Notes: generated from the sequence alone by a model not told the origin. A DNA stretch of 64,000 nucleotides from UBA4644 sp034933145 (GCA_034933145.1 JAYFOA010000035.1:39796-103795); one strand, 5' to 3'. Shown: positions 34,668 to 43,465, counted from the stretch's first letter. A program made the numbers and translations.

Positions 34668-35165
34668 TCAGCCAAACACCGGCCGATCCAGGCCCAGCTT
34701 TTTCAGTACAGCCTCTTCGCGCGCCCGCATGGCCGCCTTTTCTTCCCCTTCGTCTGTATGGTCATATCCTAGCAGATGCAGCATGCTGTGCACAGTCAGA
34801 TAGACACATTCACGTGGAAATCCATGGCCGAATTCCTTTGCCTGCGCCCTTGCGCGCTGTGCGGAAATGACGATGTCCCCCAGCATGACAGAGCCGCTGT
34901 CAGCGTCGGCAAGCAGCTCCGGCATGACGGGGCTGTGGCCCCGGTAAAAATCCTGCAGCGGAAAAGAAAGCACATCGGTGGCCGTATCGCAGTCACGGAA
35001 GGTCCGATTATATTCCCGAATGCCCGGATCATCAGTGATCAGCATGTCCACCTGTGCATCAAACGCATAGTCCATCGCATAATAGGCCGCCTTTGCGGCG
35101 ATACGGATCAGCCGCGCCGCCTCCCGGTCGGGGCAGCCCGCCACGTTAACTTTTAGCTTTGACAT
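34668..35165 (-). CDS. ybeY: Endoribonuclease YbeY (rRNA maturation)
   Basis: 165 residues. The zinc-binding motif appears as VHSMLHLLGYDH, the family's HGxLHLxGYDH with Ser for the first Gly; DTATDVLSFPL is also conserved. Acts in 16S rRNA 3'-end processing and ribosome quality control. The ATG is inside the end of phoH, about 20 bases of overlap; the ribosome binding site is weak (AAAGAGAT), consistent with coupling. Confidence 0.93.
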   Translation of the reverse strand: MSKLKVNVAGCPDREAARLIRIAAKAAYYAMDYAFDAQVDMLITDDPGIREYNRTFRDCDTATDVLSFPLQDFYRGHSPVMPELLADADSGSVMLGDIVISAQRARAQAKEFGHGFPRECVYLTVHSMLHLLGYDHTDEGEEKAAMRAREEAVLKKLGLDRPVFG

Positions 35166-36147
35166 ATCTCTTTTTTTCGCCCCCGGGCTTTTTGCCCTTT
35201 TTTTCTTCATGCTGCTCATAGGCACGGATAATGCGGCTCACCAGCTCATGGCGCACCACATCCCGATGATCAAGTTGACAGACAGCAATGTCATCCAGAC
35301 TGCCGACGATGAGCACCGCTTCCTTCAGTCCGCTCCGTCGTCCATCAGGCAGGTCAATTTGGGTAACATCCCCGGTGACGACTACACGGCTGTTAAAACC
35401 GATACGGGTCAGGAACATCTTCATCTGTTCCGGGGTGGTATTCTGTGCTTCGTCGAGAATGATGAAGGCGTCATCCAGCGTCCGACCGCGCATATAGGCC
35501 AGCGGCGCCACCTCGATGTTGCCCCGCTCAAGATAGCGCTGGTATGCCTCCGACCCCAGCATATCAAACAAAGCGTCGTACAGGGGCCGTAAATAGGGGT
35601 CAACTTTATTCTGCAGGTCACCCGGTAAAAAGCCAAGCTTCTCACCCGCCTCTACAGCCGGGCGGGTCAGGATGATCCGATTGACAGTCTTTTCACGGAA
35701 AGCGGCCACAGCGCAAGCTACTGCAAGATAGGTTTTTCCGGTGCCGGCGGGGCCGATGCCCAGTGTGATCGTATTCTTATGGATGGCATCCACATATTTT
35801 TGCTGGCCGACGGTTTTCGCCTTTACCTGTTTGCCCCGGACGGTGACACAGATAACGTCCTTCCCCATCTGCGTAATTTTGTCCTCCTGCCCATCCCGGA
35901 CAAGAGAAATAACATAATTGACGTTTTGCTGTGTGATTTGTTCGCCCCTCGCCGCCAGTTTCAGAAGCGCCTCCACAGCCGAACGGGCATGCATGACGGC
36001 CTCCGGATCTCCTACCAGCTTTACCTCGGTATCACGGCAGACGATGCTGATGCCATATTCTTTTTCCAGGATCCGGGTGTTTTCATCAAAAGAGCCGAAC
36101 AAATTGATGATATGCTCGACACGCTCCACGCTGAGGATCTGTTCCAT
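35146..36147 (-). CDS. PhoH-family ATPase
   Basis: 333 residues from the chosen ATG (MEQILSVERVEHII), which fits the family start. Walker A GPAGTGKT at about 132-139, FIILDEAQNTTPEQ and the TGDVTQIDLP stretch are typical. PhoH proteins are cytoplasmic ATPases possibly linked to RNA metabolism through their neighbour YbeY. The start is uncertain: AAGGAAG lies 16 bases upstream, too far, and an in-frame GTG 24 bases upstream sits directly on it. The normal Firmicute neighbour pgpH (7TM-HD) between phoH and ybeY is missing. Confidence 0.92.
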   Translation of the reverse strand: MEQILSVERVEHIINLFGSFDENTRILEKEYGISIVCRDTEVKLVGDPEAVMHARSAVEALLKLAARGEQITQQNVNYVISLVRDGQEDKITQMGKDVICVTVRGKQVKAKTVGQQKYVDAIHKNTITLGIGPAGTGKTYLAVACAVAAFREKTVNRIILTRPAVEAGEKLGFLPGDLQNKVDPYLRPLYDALFDMLGSEAYQRYLERGNIEVAPLAYMRGRTLDDAFIILDEAQNTTPEQMKMFLTRIGFNSRVVVTGDVTQIDLPDGRRSGLKEAVLIVGSLDDIAVCQLDHRDVVRHELVSRIIRAYEQHEEKKGKKPGGEKKRYVKAKS

Positions 36148-36224
36148 ATCGATCGGACGCACTTCCTTTATTCTATGCTGAGCGCCGCGGTAGCTGATAT
36201 CCTTCTCCCGATCCACCACAAAGA

Positions 36225-37397
36225 TTACGGCAGCGGAGACAGGATACCGGCTGTCTCGACGCACTCGGATTCCAAACGGCCGGTCCAGCAGCCGTCAAAG
36301 GTCAATGTAAACGTGGTCTTGCGAATCTCTCCGCTTTTCAGCGTTAATGTAAGCTGCCGTTCCATACGCTCTTTCAGCACATCCTGCAGATCAGCCGCCT
36401 CCGGCGAGGCGGAAACCGGCACATATTCCCGCAAGGTCTCTGTAATCAGGGCCACGGAAAAGCGAAAATCGGTGCGTAAAGGCATATTTTTTTGCTCTAT
36501 TTGTTTATCATACCACCGAAATGGCTCCTTTTCAACAATTTCCAGTGGAAACCTCCGGGTTCCGAGCAGGAGGTATCGCCGTATCTGGACGCGGCCAGTA
36601 TAAGACTTTTCAACGGCGGCAGATGTAACCTTCGCCTCCGCTGTGCGCCAGGTTAAAAGGTCCACTTCCGCCCGCGCCGCCACATTCCAACGCTCACCCT
36701 GACTGCTCTCCATTGCGCCGGTAGCGATTATATCGCCAGGCAGCAGCGTCTCCCCCACCTTGGTTAATGCCTTACCGGCCATAACCCGCAGCCGCAGGAC
36801 GATACCCGCCTTATCAGATACCACATTACAGGGGGTCTCATCCTCCGGCTCCGGCGTATCCCGCCGTTCTGTAACCACAACGTCCGCATGGCAGCCCGTG
36901 ACATTTACCGTCACATATGCCAGCCGCTCATCAGAAGTCAGTAGAAAATCCCGCACATTCCTTGACCGGATACCGTCACTCCGTGCACCGGTAAAAAGGC
37001 CGGCCTGACGCAGAAGTAACAGGACCTGCCGCTCTGGAACGGTCTCGCAGCCGGAAATGCCAATGGTCCAGATAAAACCTGACAGATACCATACCGCTGC
37101 CGCGCATAAAATCACACAGACGAGCAGTGCCCTCCGGCGGGTCAGTTTTCGAGCGGTGAAGGGCAAACCGCGCTTTGCAACAGCGCGCACGCGGCACGGC
37201 CCGCTCCGCGCAGAGCGGCACAGCAGAAAATACCCGGGTACAGTCACAGATGCCGTCAGGCATTCTTCTTCTGTCCGACATACGTCCCAGAATGCCGTCC
37301 CCCGTGCCGCACACAGATTCAAAAATCGCTCGGGTGCGGGACCCCGCACCTCCACCCGCACGCTGCCTCGCAGCGCGTTGCGCAATTTCAGCAGCAT
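36225..37397 (-). CDS. yqfD: Sporulation protein YqfD
   Basis: 390 residues. One membrane helix (RALLVCVILCAAAVWYLSGFIW, about 89-110) separates a short N-terminal domain from a long extracytoplasmic part with TIGISGCETVPERQVLLLL and NVRDFLLTSDERLAYVTVNV, as in the YqfD family (SpoIVFB-era mother-cell sporulation genes). Mutants in Bacillus are affected in sporulation, but the biochemical role is unknown. The ATG overlaps the yqfC stop by one base. Confidence 0.9.
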   Translation of the reverse strand: MLLKLRNALRGSVRVEVRGPAPERFLNLCAARGTAFWDVCRTEEECLTASVTVPGYFLLCRSARSGPCRVRAVAKRGLPFTARKLTRRRALLVCVILCAAAVWYLSGFIWTIGISGCETVPERQVLLLLRQAGLFTGARSDGIRSRNVRDFLLTSDERLAYVTVNVTGCHADVVVTERRDTPEPEDETPCNVVSDKAGIVLRLRVMAGKALTKVGETLLPGDIIATGAMESSQGERWNVAARAEVDLLTWRTAEAKVTSAAVEKSYTGRVQIRRYLLLGTRRFPLEIVEKEPFRWYDKQIEQKNMPLRTDFRFSVALITETLREYVPVSASPEAADLQDVLKERMERQLTLTLKSGEIRKTTFTLTFDGCWTGRLESECVETAGILSPLP

Positions 37398-37672
37398 CAG
37401 CGCCCCTCCCGCAGCAGTTCCAGCGTGTCTATACGCCCGCGGAGGCGGACGGCCTGGGCATCCATCGCCGTCAGTGTCAGCCCCTGTCCCGTGACGCGCA
37501 GGGTATAAAGTCCCGCCGCCAGCACCACCCGCGTATCCGTATATTCGATTACACCCCGATGACGTTCCAGCAATAACGCGCCGTCGCCTTCCAGTGTCAG
37601 CAGCGGGCCGGAAAATGGAACGCCAAGTTCCTCTGCCCGGCGTAATGCTTCCCGCAGGCCTGTTTTTTGCAT
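37397..37672 (-). CDS. yqfC: YabP/YqfC-family sporulation protein
   Basis: 91 residues. Beta-rich small protein of the YabP/YqfC family (LTLEGDGALLLERHRGVIEYTDTRVVLAAG). The ATG has GGGGAGG 7 bases upstream; earlier in-frame ATGs lack such a site. First gene of the yqfC-yqfD-phoH cluster and divergent from ylbJ with only 54 bases between start codons, so their sporulation promoters must be packed together. Confidence 0.88.
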   Translation of the reverse strand: MQKTGLREALRRAEELGVPFSGPLLTLEGDGALLLERHRGVIEYTDTRVVLAAGLYTLRVTGQGLTLTAMDAQAVRLRGRIDTLELLREGR

Positions 37673-37726
37673 AGCACGGCCTCCCCTCTCCATATCATTA
37701 AAGTGTATCACATGAAAGGGGCGGGT

Positions 37727-38902
37727 ATGCCTGTGGGCTCAATGCGTCGGAAAGTGATTGATGCGGCGACAGCGGCAGCGGTGCTATTGCTGGCGCTGGG
37801 TTTGGTGTTTTATGGGCGGGATACGTCGGCGGCCGCAGCGGAAAGCATAAAGCTTTGTCTTACCGTGCTGCTGCCGTCCCTATTCCCTTTTTTCGTTGTC
37901 TCCTCCCTGGCGGTTGATACCGGGCTTGCATCTTTGGCCGGACGGGCGCTGGAAAAACCGATGCGGCTACTCTTTAATGTTCCCGGCGCCTGTGCTCCGG
38001 CTTTTGCATTAGGCCTTGTGGGCGGCTATCCTGTCGGTGCCAAGACCGCCATCGCACTTTATCAGAAGGGACTGTGTTCCAAGGTACAGGCGCAGCGGCT
38101 TCTGGCCTTTTGCAACAACTCAGGTCCAGCGTTTATTCTGGGAGCAGTGGGTGGGATCTTCGGCGGCACAGCAGGGCTTTTGCTCTACGGCTCACATATT
38201 CTGGCCTCGATCACCGTGGGTGTGCTGTTCCGCGGTTGGGGTGGAAAACGCCGGGGCACAGATGCGGCGCTTCCCCGGATGCGGGCGCGAACCTCCGTAC
38301 AGGAAACACCCCTGCGGCTTATCCCCGCCTTTACCCGTGCAGTCACCGGGGCATTCTCCTCCATGCTTAACATTTGTGCCTTCGTCATCTTTTTCTCTGT
38401 GGCCATCCGCCTGCTCTGCCTAACGGGTATTTTACCCGGTGCAGCGCGCGGCCTTGCCGCCCTGCTCCATATTGACGGTGATTTCATGGAAAAGCTGCTG
38501 TCCGGCGCGCTGGAGCTGACCAGCGGCATCTACGGGCTGCTCAGCACCGGAGCAAGCCTGAATGCCAAACTGGCGGCGGCGGCCTTCATGCTAGGCTGGG
38601 CAGGGGTATCCGTCCACTGCCAGGTTCTCAATTTCATCGGTGAAAGCGGCCTATCCTGCGCTCCCTACCTGGCGGGTAAGATGCTGCACGGATGGTTTTC
38701 AGCCCTGTATGTCTGGCTGGGGGCACAACTTCTTCCTTTTGACGCACAGACAGGGCCCGCCATTAAAACACAGCTTTCCGCCATGACTTCCCGCAGCGCG
38801 GGTTGGTATCTCATTGTCTCCCTTTTAACCGCCGTCGGAACCTGGGCGGTATTTGCTCTCCTCCCGGCCCTATTTCCCTCTTGTAAAGCGCGGCGCCGTT
38901 GA
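37727..38902 (+). CDS. ylbJ: Sporulation integral membrane protein YlbJ
   Basis: 391-residue polytopic protein with about eight hydrophobic helices and the nucleoside-recognition (Gate) domain pattern: LPSLFPFFVVSSLAVDTG, GLVGGYPVGAKTAI and LAFCNNSGPAFILGAVGG are typical of YlbJ. In Bacillus it is a sigma-E-dependent protein needed for spore cortex formation. The ATG at 37727 follows AAAGGGGCGGG; ATGs 15 bases before and 15 after are in frame and possible. Confidence 0.9.
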   Translation: MPVGSMRRKVIDAATAAAVLLLALGLVFYGRDTSAAAAESIKLCLTVLLPSLFPFFVVSSLAVDTGLASLAGRALEKPMRLLFNVPGACAPAFALGLVGGYPVGAKTAIALYQKGLCSKVQAQRLLAFCNNSGPAFILGAVGGIFGGTAGLLLYGSHILASITVGVLFRGWGGKRRGTDAALPRMRARTSVQETPLRLIPAFTRAVTGAFSSMLNICAFVIFFSVAIRLLCLTGILPGAARGLAALLHIDGDFMEKLLSGALELTSGIYGLLSTGASLNAKLAAAAFMLGWAGVSVHCQVLNFIGESGLSCAPYLAGKMLHGWFSALYVWLGAQLLPFDAQTGPAIKTQLSAMTSRSAGWYLIVSLLTAVGTWAVFALLPALFPSCKARRR

Positions 38903-38930
38903 TGTATAATATCAAAAAGGGGGAATGAAC

Positions 38931-39134
38931 ATGGTTTGCGACAAAAATGTCCGCAAGATATGCGCACTGTGCCTGCACGGCCGTGACTTTGGCACCGACG
39001 GCGTACTCTGTGACCGCCGTGGGCCGGTATCCCCCGATGACTGTTGCCACAGGTTCATCTATGATCCGTTGCGGCGGAGGCCCCCTGCGGGCGCAAACAT
39101 TAAAAAGCCGCCTGCCGAGGCATTCAAGCTGTAA
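38931..39134 (+). CDS. Small Cys-rich protein
   Basis: 67 residues: MVCDKNVRKICALCLHGRDF, then VLCDRRGPVSPDDCCHRFIYDPLRRRPP. The spacing C-x2-C-x14-C-x11-CC resembles a small zinc- or redox-type knuckle found in many clostridial small proteins ending in the YDPLKRxP pattern. The second of two close ATGs is chosen because AAAGGGGG lies 7 bases before it. TATAAT at 38905-38910 just upstream could be its -10. A strong terminator follows. Function unknown. Confidence 0.75.
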   Translation: MVCDKNVRKICALCLHGRDFGTDGVLCDRRGPVSPDDCCHRFIYDPLRRRPPAGANIKKPPAEAFKL

Positions 39135-39145
39135 ATAACGGCGTA

Positions 39146-39174
39146 GAGCCCGCATTGCTGCGGGCTCCTTTTTT
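39146..39174 (+). terminator. Intrinsic terminator after the small Cys-rich protein
   Basis: GAGCCCGCA (39146-39154), loop TTGC, TGCGGGCTC (39159-39167) and then CTTTTTT. A textbook terminator that insulates purB from ylbJ and the small gene. Confidence 0.92.
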
Positions 39175-39251
39175 ATGTCTTGACAAAAAAGTATAATTAC
39201 ACATACAGAGGGGAATAAATGAGCGCTATGTCTCACAGTAAAAAAAGTAAT

Positions 39252-39280
39252 TTTACATTTTTACATGACTTCGATATAAT
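39252..39280 (+). promoter_or_regulatory. Promoter of purB-purA
   Basis: TTTACA (39252-39257), 17-base spacer, TATAAT (39275-39280). Transcription would begin near 39287, giving a leader of about 33 bases before the purB ATG. No riboswitch or purine operator is evident in this short leader. Confidence 0.85.
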
Positions 39281-39319
39281 AAAGGTCGTTGAGTCAAAAA
39301 TCCGACAGGAGGCCGCATC

Positions 39320-40753
39320 ATGTCAAAAGACGTATACGAAAACCCACTATGCGAACGATACGCCGGCGAAGAAATGAAATGGATCTTTTCCGACGACTAT
39401 AAATTCACCACTTGGCGCAGACTTTGGATCGCGTTGGCCGAAAGCGAGCGTGAGCTTGGCCTGGATATTACCGAAGCGCAGATCGAAGAAATGCGGGCAA
39501 ATATCCACAACATCGACTATGATCGTGCGGCAAAGTACGAATCCGAGCTGAGGCATGACGTCATGGCGCATATCCGCACCTACGGCGACTGCTGCCCCTC
39601 CGCTCATGGGATCATCCATCTGGGCGCCACCTCCAGCTATGTAGGCGATAATACCTCCATCCTTCAGCTCCGGGACGGGCTTCGCTGTATCCGAAAAAAG
39701 CTGCTGGGTGCCATCGCTGCCGGCGCGGCCTTTGCCGGGCAGCATAAGGATCTACCGTGCCTTGCCTATACCCATTTTCAGTCTGCCCAACCCACTACCG
39801 TCGGCAAGCGGGCAACACTCTGGATCCTGGATCTGCTGCTGGATCTGGAGCAGCTGGACTTCCAGCTTTCCCACCTGAGGCTGCTGGGCTGTAAGGGCAC
39901 TACCGGCACCAGTGCCAGCTTCCTCGCTCTCTTCGGCGGCGACGGTGAAAAAGCCCGCCGGCTGGAAATGCTGATCGCTGAAAAGATGGGATTTGATGCT
40001 GTTTATCCCGTGGCCGGCCAGACCTACAGCCGGAAGGTGGATTACAATGTTCTGTCCGTACTCAGCGGGATCGCCCAGAGTGCATCGAAGTTTTCCAATG
40101 ATATTCGCCTTCTGTCTCATCTGAAGGAATTTGAGGAACCGTTTGAGTCCAAGCAGGTTGGCTCTTCCGCCATGGCATACAAACGTAACCCCATGCGGAG
40201 CGAACGGATTACCTCTTTGTCCCGCTATATCATGGCCGATACCCTCAACCCGGCGGTGACCGCAGGTGCGCAATGGCTTGAGCGGACGCTGGATGATTCC
40301 GCCAACCGACGCATCAGCATTCCGGAGGCGTTTCTCGCTACCGATGCTGTCCTGTCTCTCTACGTCAATATTATTTCCGGTATAAATGTCTATCCGAAAG
40401 TAATCAAAAAGCATCTGGACGAAGAATTGCCCTTTATGGCCACGGAAAATATCCTGATGTACTGCGTCAAACAAGGCGGCGACCGGCAGGAGCTTCATGA
40501 GGCCATCCGTCGGCACTCCCTCGCGGCGGCGTACCGCATCAAGGAAGAAGGCGCCGATTGTGATCTGTTCCAGCGCATCCTAGGTGATCCCATCTTTGGT
40601 TTGACCGCTGAAGAACTGGCCGAAATCGCCGACAGCCGTGCGTTCATCGGACGCGCTCCTCAGCAGACCGAAGAGTTTCTTTGCGAATATGTGGATCCCG
40701 TGCTGAAAGCCAATCCCGGCTTCGACAGTTCCGATATCCAGATCCAAATTTGA
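39320..40753 (+). CDS. purB: Adenylosuccinate lyase
   Basis: Cleaves SAICAR and adenylosuccinate in purine synthesis. 477 residues, as in the longer clostridial PurB type. The fumarase/aspartase superfamily signature GSSAMAYKRNPMRSE is near residue 283-297; AYTHFQSAQPTT and HLGATSSYVGDN are conserved substrate-site stretches. AGGAGG lies 8 bases before the ATG. purA follows 17 bases downstream, so the two AMP-branch enzymes are co-transcribed. Confidence 0.97.
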   Translation: MSKDVYENPLCERYAGEEMKWIFSDDYKFTTWRRLWIALAESERELGLDITEAQIEEMRANIHNIDYDRAAKYESELRHDVMAHIRTYGDCCPSAHGIIHLGATSSYVGDNTSILQLRDGLRCIRKKLLGAIAAGAAFAGQHKDLPCLAYTHFQSAQPTTVGKRATLWILDLLLDLEQLDFQLSHLRLLGCKGTTGTSASFLALFGGDGEKARRLEMLIAEKMGFDAVYPVAGQTYSRKVDYNVLSVLSGIAQSASKFSNDIRLLSHLKEFEEPFESKQVGSSAMAYKRNPMRSERITSLSRYIMADTLNPAVTAGAQWLERTLDDSANRRISIPEAFLATDAVLSLYVNIISGINVYPKVIKKHLDEELPFMATENILMYCVKQGGDRQELHEAIRRHSLAAAYRIKEEGADCDLFQRILGDPIFGLTAEELAEIADSRAFIGRAPQQTEEFLCEYVDPVLKANPGFDSSDIQIQI

Positions 40754-40770
40754 ATTGAGGTGTATTGAAT

Positions 40771-42045
40771 ATGCTTACTGCAATTGCCGGCATCAACTGG
40801 GGCGACGAAGGAAAAGGGCGCATGGTGGACCTGCTCAGCGAAACCTATGATATTGTCGCCCGGTATCAGGGCGGCAACAATGCCGGACATACCGTAGTCA
40901 ATGATAAAGGAAAGTTCATTCTGAACCTGCTTCCTTCCGGCATCCTTCGTGCCGGCACCGTAAACGTCATGGGGCCGGGTATGGTGATCGATCTGGAACA
41001 TTTATACAAGGAAATGCGCTCTCTTACAGATAAGGGGATTGCCATTACACCGGAAAACCTGAAGATCAGCGATCGGGCCACCATCTGTATGCCCTATCAC
41101 AAGCTGCTGGACATTCTGGAAGAGGACCGGCTCGGCGCCAAGAAATTCGGCTCGACTCGCCGGGGCATCGCTCCGGTATATGCCGATAAATATATGAAAA
41201 AGACCCTGCGGATGGGCGATCTCAAGGAGCCGGAGGCAATGAAGCGCCGGCTGACGGATATCGTAGAGTGGAAAAATCTCATCGTTCACGATGGGTATAA
41301 GCATGAAGCGCTGTCTGTCGATGAGCTCTACGACTGGCTTATGCAGTACGGGGCGCCGGTATCCGACTATATTTGTGATACCACGGTCTATCTGACCCAG
41401 CAAGCCGCGGCGGGAAAAAACATTATGTTTGAGGCCCAGCTCGGCGCGCTGCGCGATATCGATTTCGGTATCTATCCCTACACCAGCTCTTCCTCCACGC
41501 TGGCTGCCTATGCACCCATCGGCGCAGGCATTCCCAACCTGAAACTTGGTAATACCATCGGCATTATGAAAGCCTATTCCAGCTGTGTGGGAGAAGGCCC
41601 CTTCGTCTGTGAGTTCTTTGGTGAAGAGGCACATCAACTGCGTGAGGCGGGGGGCGAATACGGTGCGGCTACGGGCCGTCCGCGCCGCGTCGGGCCTTTT
41701 GATGTGGTTGCCTCCCGTTACGGAACGCTGCTCCAGGGGGCCGACTGCATCGCACTTACAAAGCTGGACGTGCTTTCCGGAATGGAAAAAATTCCGGTCT
41801 GCACTGCCTATGAAATCGACGGTCAGCGCACCATGGACTTCCCCAGCGGTGAACGGCACCTCCGTGCAAAGCCCGTCGTCGAATATCTGGAGGGTTTCTC
41901 CGGCGACATCTCCGGCTGCCGAAAGCTTTCCGATCTGCCCTTAGCGGCGCAAAAATATGTAGAATATATCCAGAACGCCGTTGGCTGCCCGATCAGGTAC
42001 ATCTCTGTCGGCGCCGCGCGGGAAGAATATATCGACGTTCCTTAA
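40771..42045 (+). CDS. purA: Adenylosuccinate synthetase
   Basis: GTP-dependent ligase converting IMP and aspartate to adenylosuccinate. 424 residues. The GTP-binding loop is NWGDEGKG at 9-16, followed by GNNAGHTVV with the catalytic His. ATG chosen because GAGGTG lies 8 bases upstream; a TTG six bases earlier is less likely. Works immediately before PurB in the AMP branch. No clear terminator is seen before the IS remnant that follows. Confidence 0.97.
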   Translation: MLTAIAGINWGDEGKGRMVDLLSETYDIVARYQGGNNAGHTVVNDKGKFILNLLPSGILRAGTVNVMGPGMVIDLEHLYKEMRSLTDKGIAITPENLKISDRATICMPYHKLLDILEEDRLGAKKFGSTRRGIAPVYADKYMKKTLRMGDLKEPEAMKRRLTDIVEWKNLIVHDGYKHEALSVDELYDWLMQYGAPVSDYICDTTVYLTQQAAAGKNIMFEAQLGALRDIDFGIYPYTSSSSTLAAYAPIGAGIPNLKLGNTIGIMKAYSSCVGEGPFVCEFFGEEAHQLREAGGEYGAATGRPRRVGPFDVVASRYGTLLQGADCIALTKLDVLSGMEKIPVCTAYEIDGQRTMDFPSGERHLRAKPVVEYLEGFSGDISGCRKLSDLPLAAQKYVEYIQNAVGCPIRYISVGAAREEYIDVP

Positions 42046-42151
42046 GGCGGCCGTCAAGGAAGCTTATCTTCTCAAACTCTGACGGTAGGATCGCCGGACT
42101 GTCGGACCGCTGTAAAGACATATAAAATACCCGCCCTCACGGATGTGAACT

Positions 42152-42201
42152 ACACCCCCAAAGTTAAACAGTATGGTATACTGAAATAACTTTGGGGGTG
42201 T
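42152..42201. repeat. Perfect inverted repeat at the left end of the IS remnant
   Basis: ACACCCCCAAAGTT (42152-42165) pairs with AACTTTGGGGGTGT (42188-42201). The 22-base loop itself contains CAGTAT ... ATACTG. It overlaps the terminal repeat and lies just before the transposase ATG, so it may have limited transposase translation or outside read-through. Confidence 0.85.
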
Positions 42202-42204
42202 TTT

Positions 42205-42709
42205 ATGTCAACTATACGGGATATGCCACAAAAGGACCTGCTGGCAGAAAAATGTATTAATGCCGAGCTTCACAACAGCGGGAATGTCATCCATCGCTAG
42301 ATGGGTCAGCGGCTTATGAAAGGACTTGGCATTGTTTTCCGTGTTCCGACAAAAAATCGCCACTCCTATAATGGCGAGGTCGGTAAGATTGCTGCCGACC
42401 GTTTGCCGGGACTTTGAGGCGGCTAAACCAAACCAGAAGTGGGTGACCCAGTACCACCCAATATTGAGGGTAAAAGGTAACCGACAGTATATGAGCCGCA
42501 AGAGCAAACGCCTGGATAACGCTGCGATGGACAACTTCTTCCATCTGTCACAAGCATGCGCTTCTCTATCTGCAATATTTTAGTCCAGGGATTATTTCAG
42601 AACCAAACTGTTTGGATATTTGGTCTACTACAACTATTACCACATCAATGTAAAGCTTAAGGGCTTGCCGCATGCTATTCACAGACAACTAGCCCCTTCA
42701 GCTGTTTGA
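42205..42709 (+). pseudogene. IS3-family transposase remnant
   Basis: Fragments of an IS150-type OrfB appear in different frames. From 42205 a 31-codon piece ends at a TAG; then QRLMKGLGIVFRVPTKNRHS and YNGEVGKIAADRLPGL in one frame; FEAAKPNQKWVTQ and MSRKSKRLDNAAMDNFFHL in another; and finally YLVYYNYYHINVKLKGLP, the usual C-terminal end. Stops, frameshifts and a large deletion between WVTQ and the SRKSK motif, where the first catalytic Asp residues should be, show it is dead. Confidence 0.9.
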
Positions 42710-42772
42710 TTTTTATATTTGCCTAAATTTTAGGGTGCAGTTTCCCCCAGCAGTCGGCTTTTAATATATCTC

Positions 42773-43465
42773 CTACTGGACGTTTACGGCAAACGCCACA
42801 TAGTCCTGTTCCATCAATTCCCGGCAGATCCCGCTCAGTTCCCGCTTTCGTATCGGGAACAGTTCAAGCTCTACACCCAGATGTCCGTCGATACCGCTGC
42901 GTGAGGGTGATACCTGCATGCTTTCCGCACCATACGCGGCATTAATCCAATCGACCAAGTCGACGACGCGCCGGGCATCGGACAATTCAACATAGATATG
43001 TCCTCCGGAATTGCGGGATTTCACGTTGCGTTCCATTCGTGGGAGAATCGCATTGGCGGCCAAAACAACAAGTGCAGTAAACAGCGCCGCCTCATAATAA
43101 CCCACGCCAATCGCTAGGCCGATGGCCGCGGTGGCCCATAGACCTGCCGCTGTTGTCAGCCCGGTGACCTGAAACCGATCCTTGATCAGGATCGTACCTG
43201 CACCGAGAAAGCCGATTCCAGAGATTACCTGCGCCCCGACGCGCAGCGGGTCGGAGGCAAGTGTCAGCACCTGCACTGCGTACAGACCTACCAGAGCCGT
43301 CAGTGCTGACCCGATACAAACCAGAATGTGCGTACGCATCCCCGCTGCCCTGCCATGGCGGCCGCGTTCCATGCCGATCAGCCCACCAAGCACCGCCGCA
43401 AACAATAGCCGCATACAGGCGGACATCGACGTTAGCCCATGCATCCAATTCCAAAATGCACTCAT
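42773..43465 (-). CDS. MgtC/SapB-family membrane protein
   Basis: 230 residues: four to five hydrophobic helices carrying MRLLFAAVLGGLIGMERGRHG and GIGFLGAGTILIKD, the family signatures, then a cytoplasmic ACT-like C-terminal domain (HIYVELSDARRVVDLVDWIN). MgtC proteins affect magnesium and membrane potential homeostasis, in pathogens through the F-ATPase; the role in commensal clostridia is not established. The ribosome binding site is GGGAGG. It ends right beside the IS remnant. Confidence 0.92.
   Translation of the reverse strand: MSAFWNWMHGLTSMSACMRLLFAAVLGGLIGMERGRHGRAAGMRTHILVCIGSALTALVGLYAVQVLTLASDPLRVGAQVISGIGFLGAGTILIKDRFQVTGLTTAAGLWATAAIGLAIGVGYYEAALFTALVVLAANAILPRMERNVKSRNSGGHIYVELSDARRVVDLVDWINAAYGAESMQVSPSRSGIDGHLGVELELFPIRKRELSGICRELMEQDYVAFAVNVQ

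Larger units (their letters stand above)
42147..42743 (+). mobile_element. Decayed IS3-family (IS150-like) insertion sequence
   Basis: About 600 bases instead of the usual 1.3-1.5 kb. Imperfect terminal inverted repeats are visible: left 42147-42165 and the complement of right 42725-42743 agree at 14 of 19 positions. Inside are scattered pieces of an orfB-type transposase (see pseudogene). Just inside the left end, a perfect 14-bp inverted repeat (42152-42165 and 42188-42201) encloses a smaller stem. The internal DDE region is largely deleted, so the copy cannot move by itself. It fills the 727-base gap between purA and the MgtC-family gene. Confidence 0.85.

Noticed and set aside
39180..39197. 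TTGACA followed by TATAAT
   Set aside because: Only six bases separate the two hexamers, so they cannot form one promoter; the properly spaced pair is at 39252-39280.
39219..39377. Open frame of about 50 codons with GAGGGGA before its ATG, upstream of and into purB
   Set aside because: It spans the purB promoter and ends inside purB in another frame; composition is Lys/Ser-rich without family features. Probably chance.
42205..42709. A working transposase or toxin-type gene
   Set aside because: Stops, frame changes and a missing catalytic core show it is an IS3 orfB remnant.
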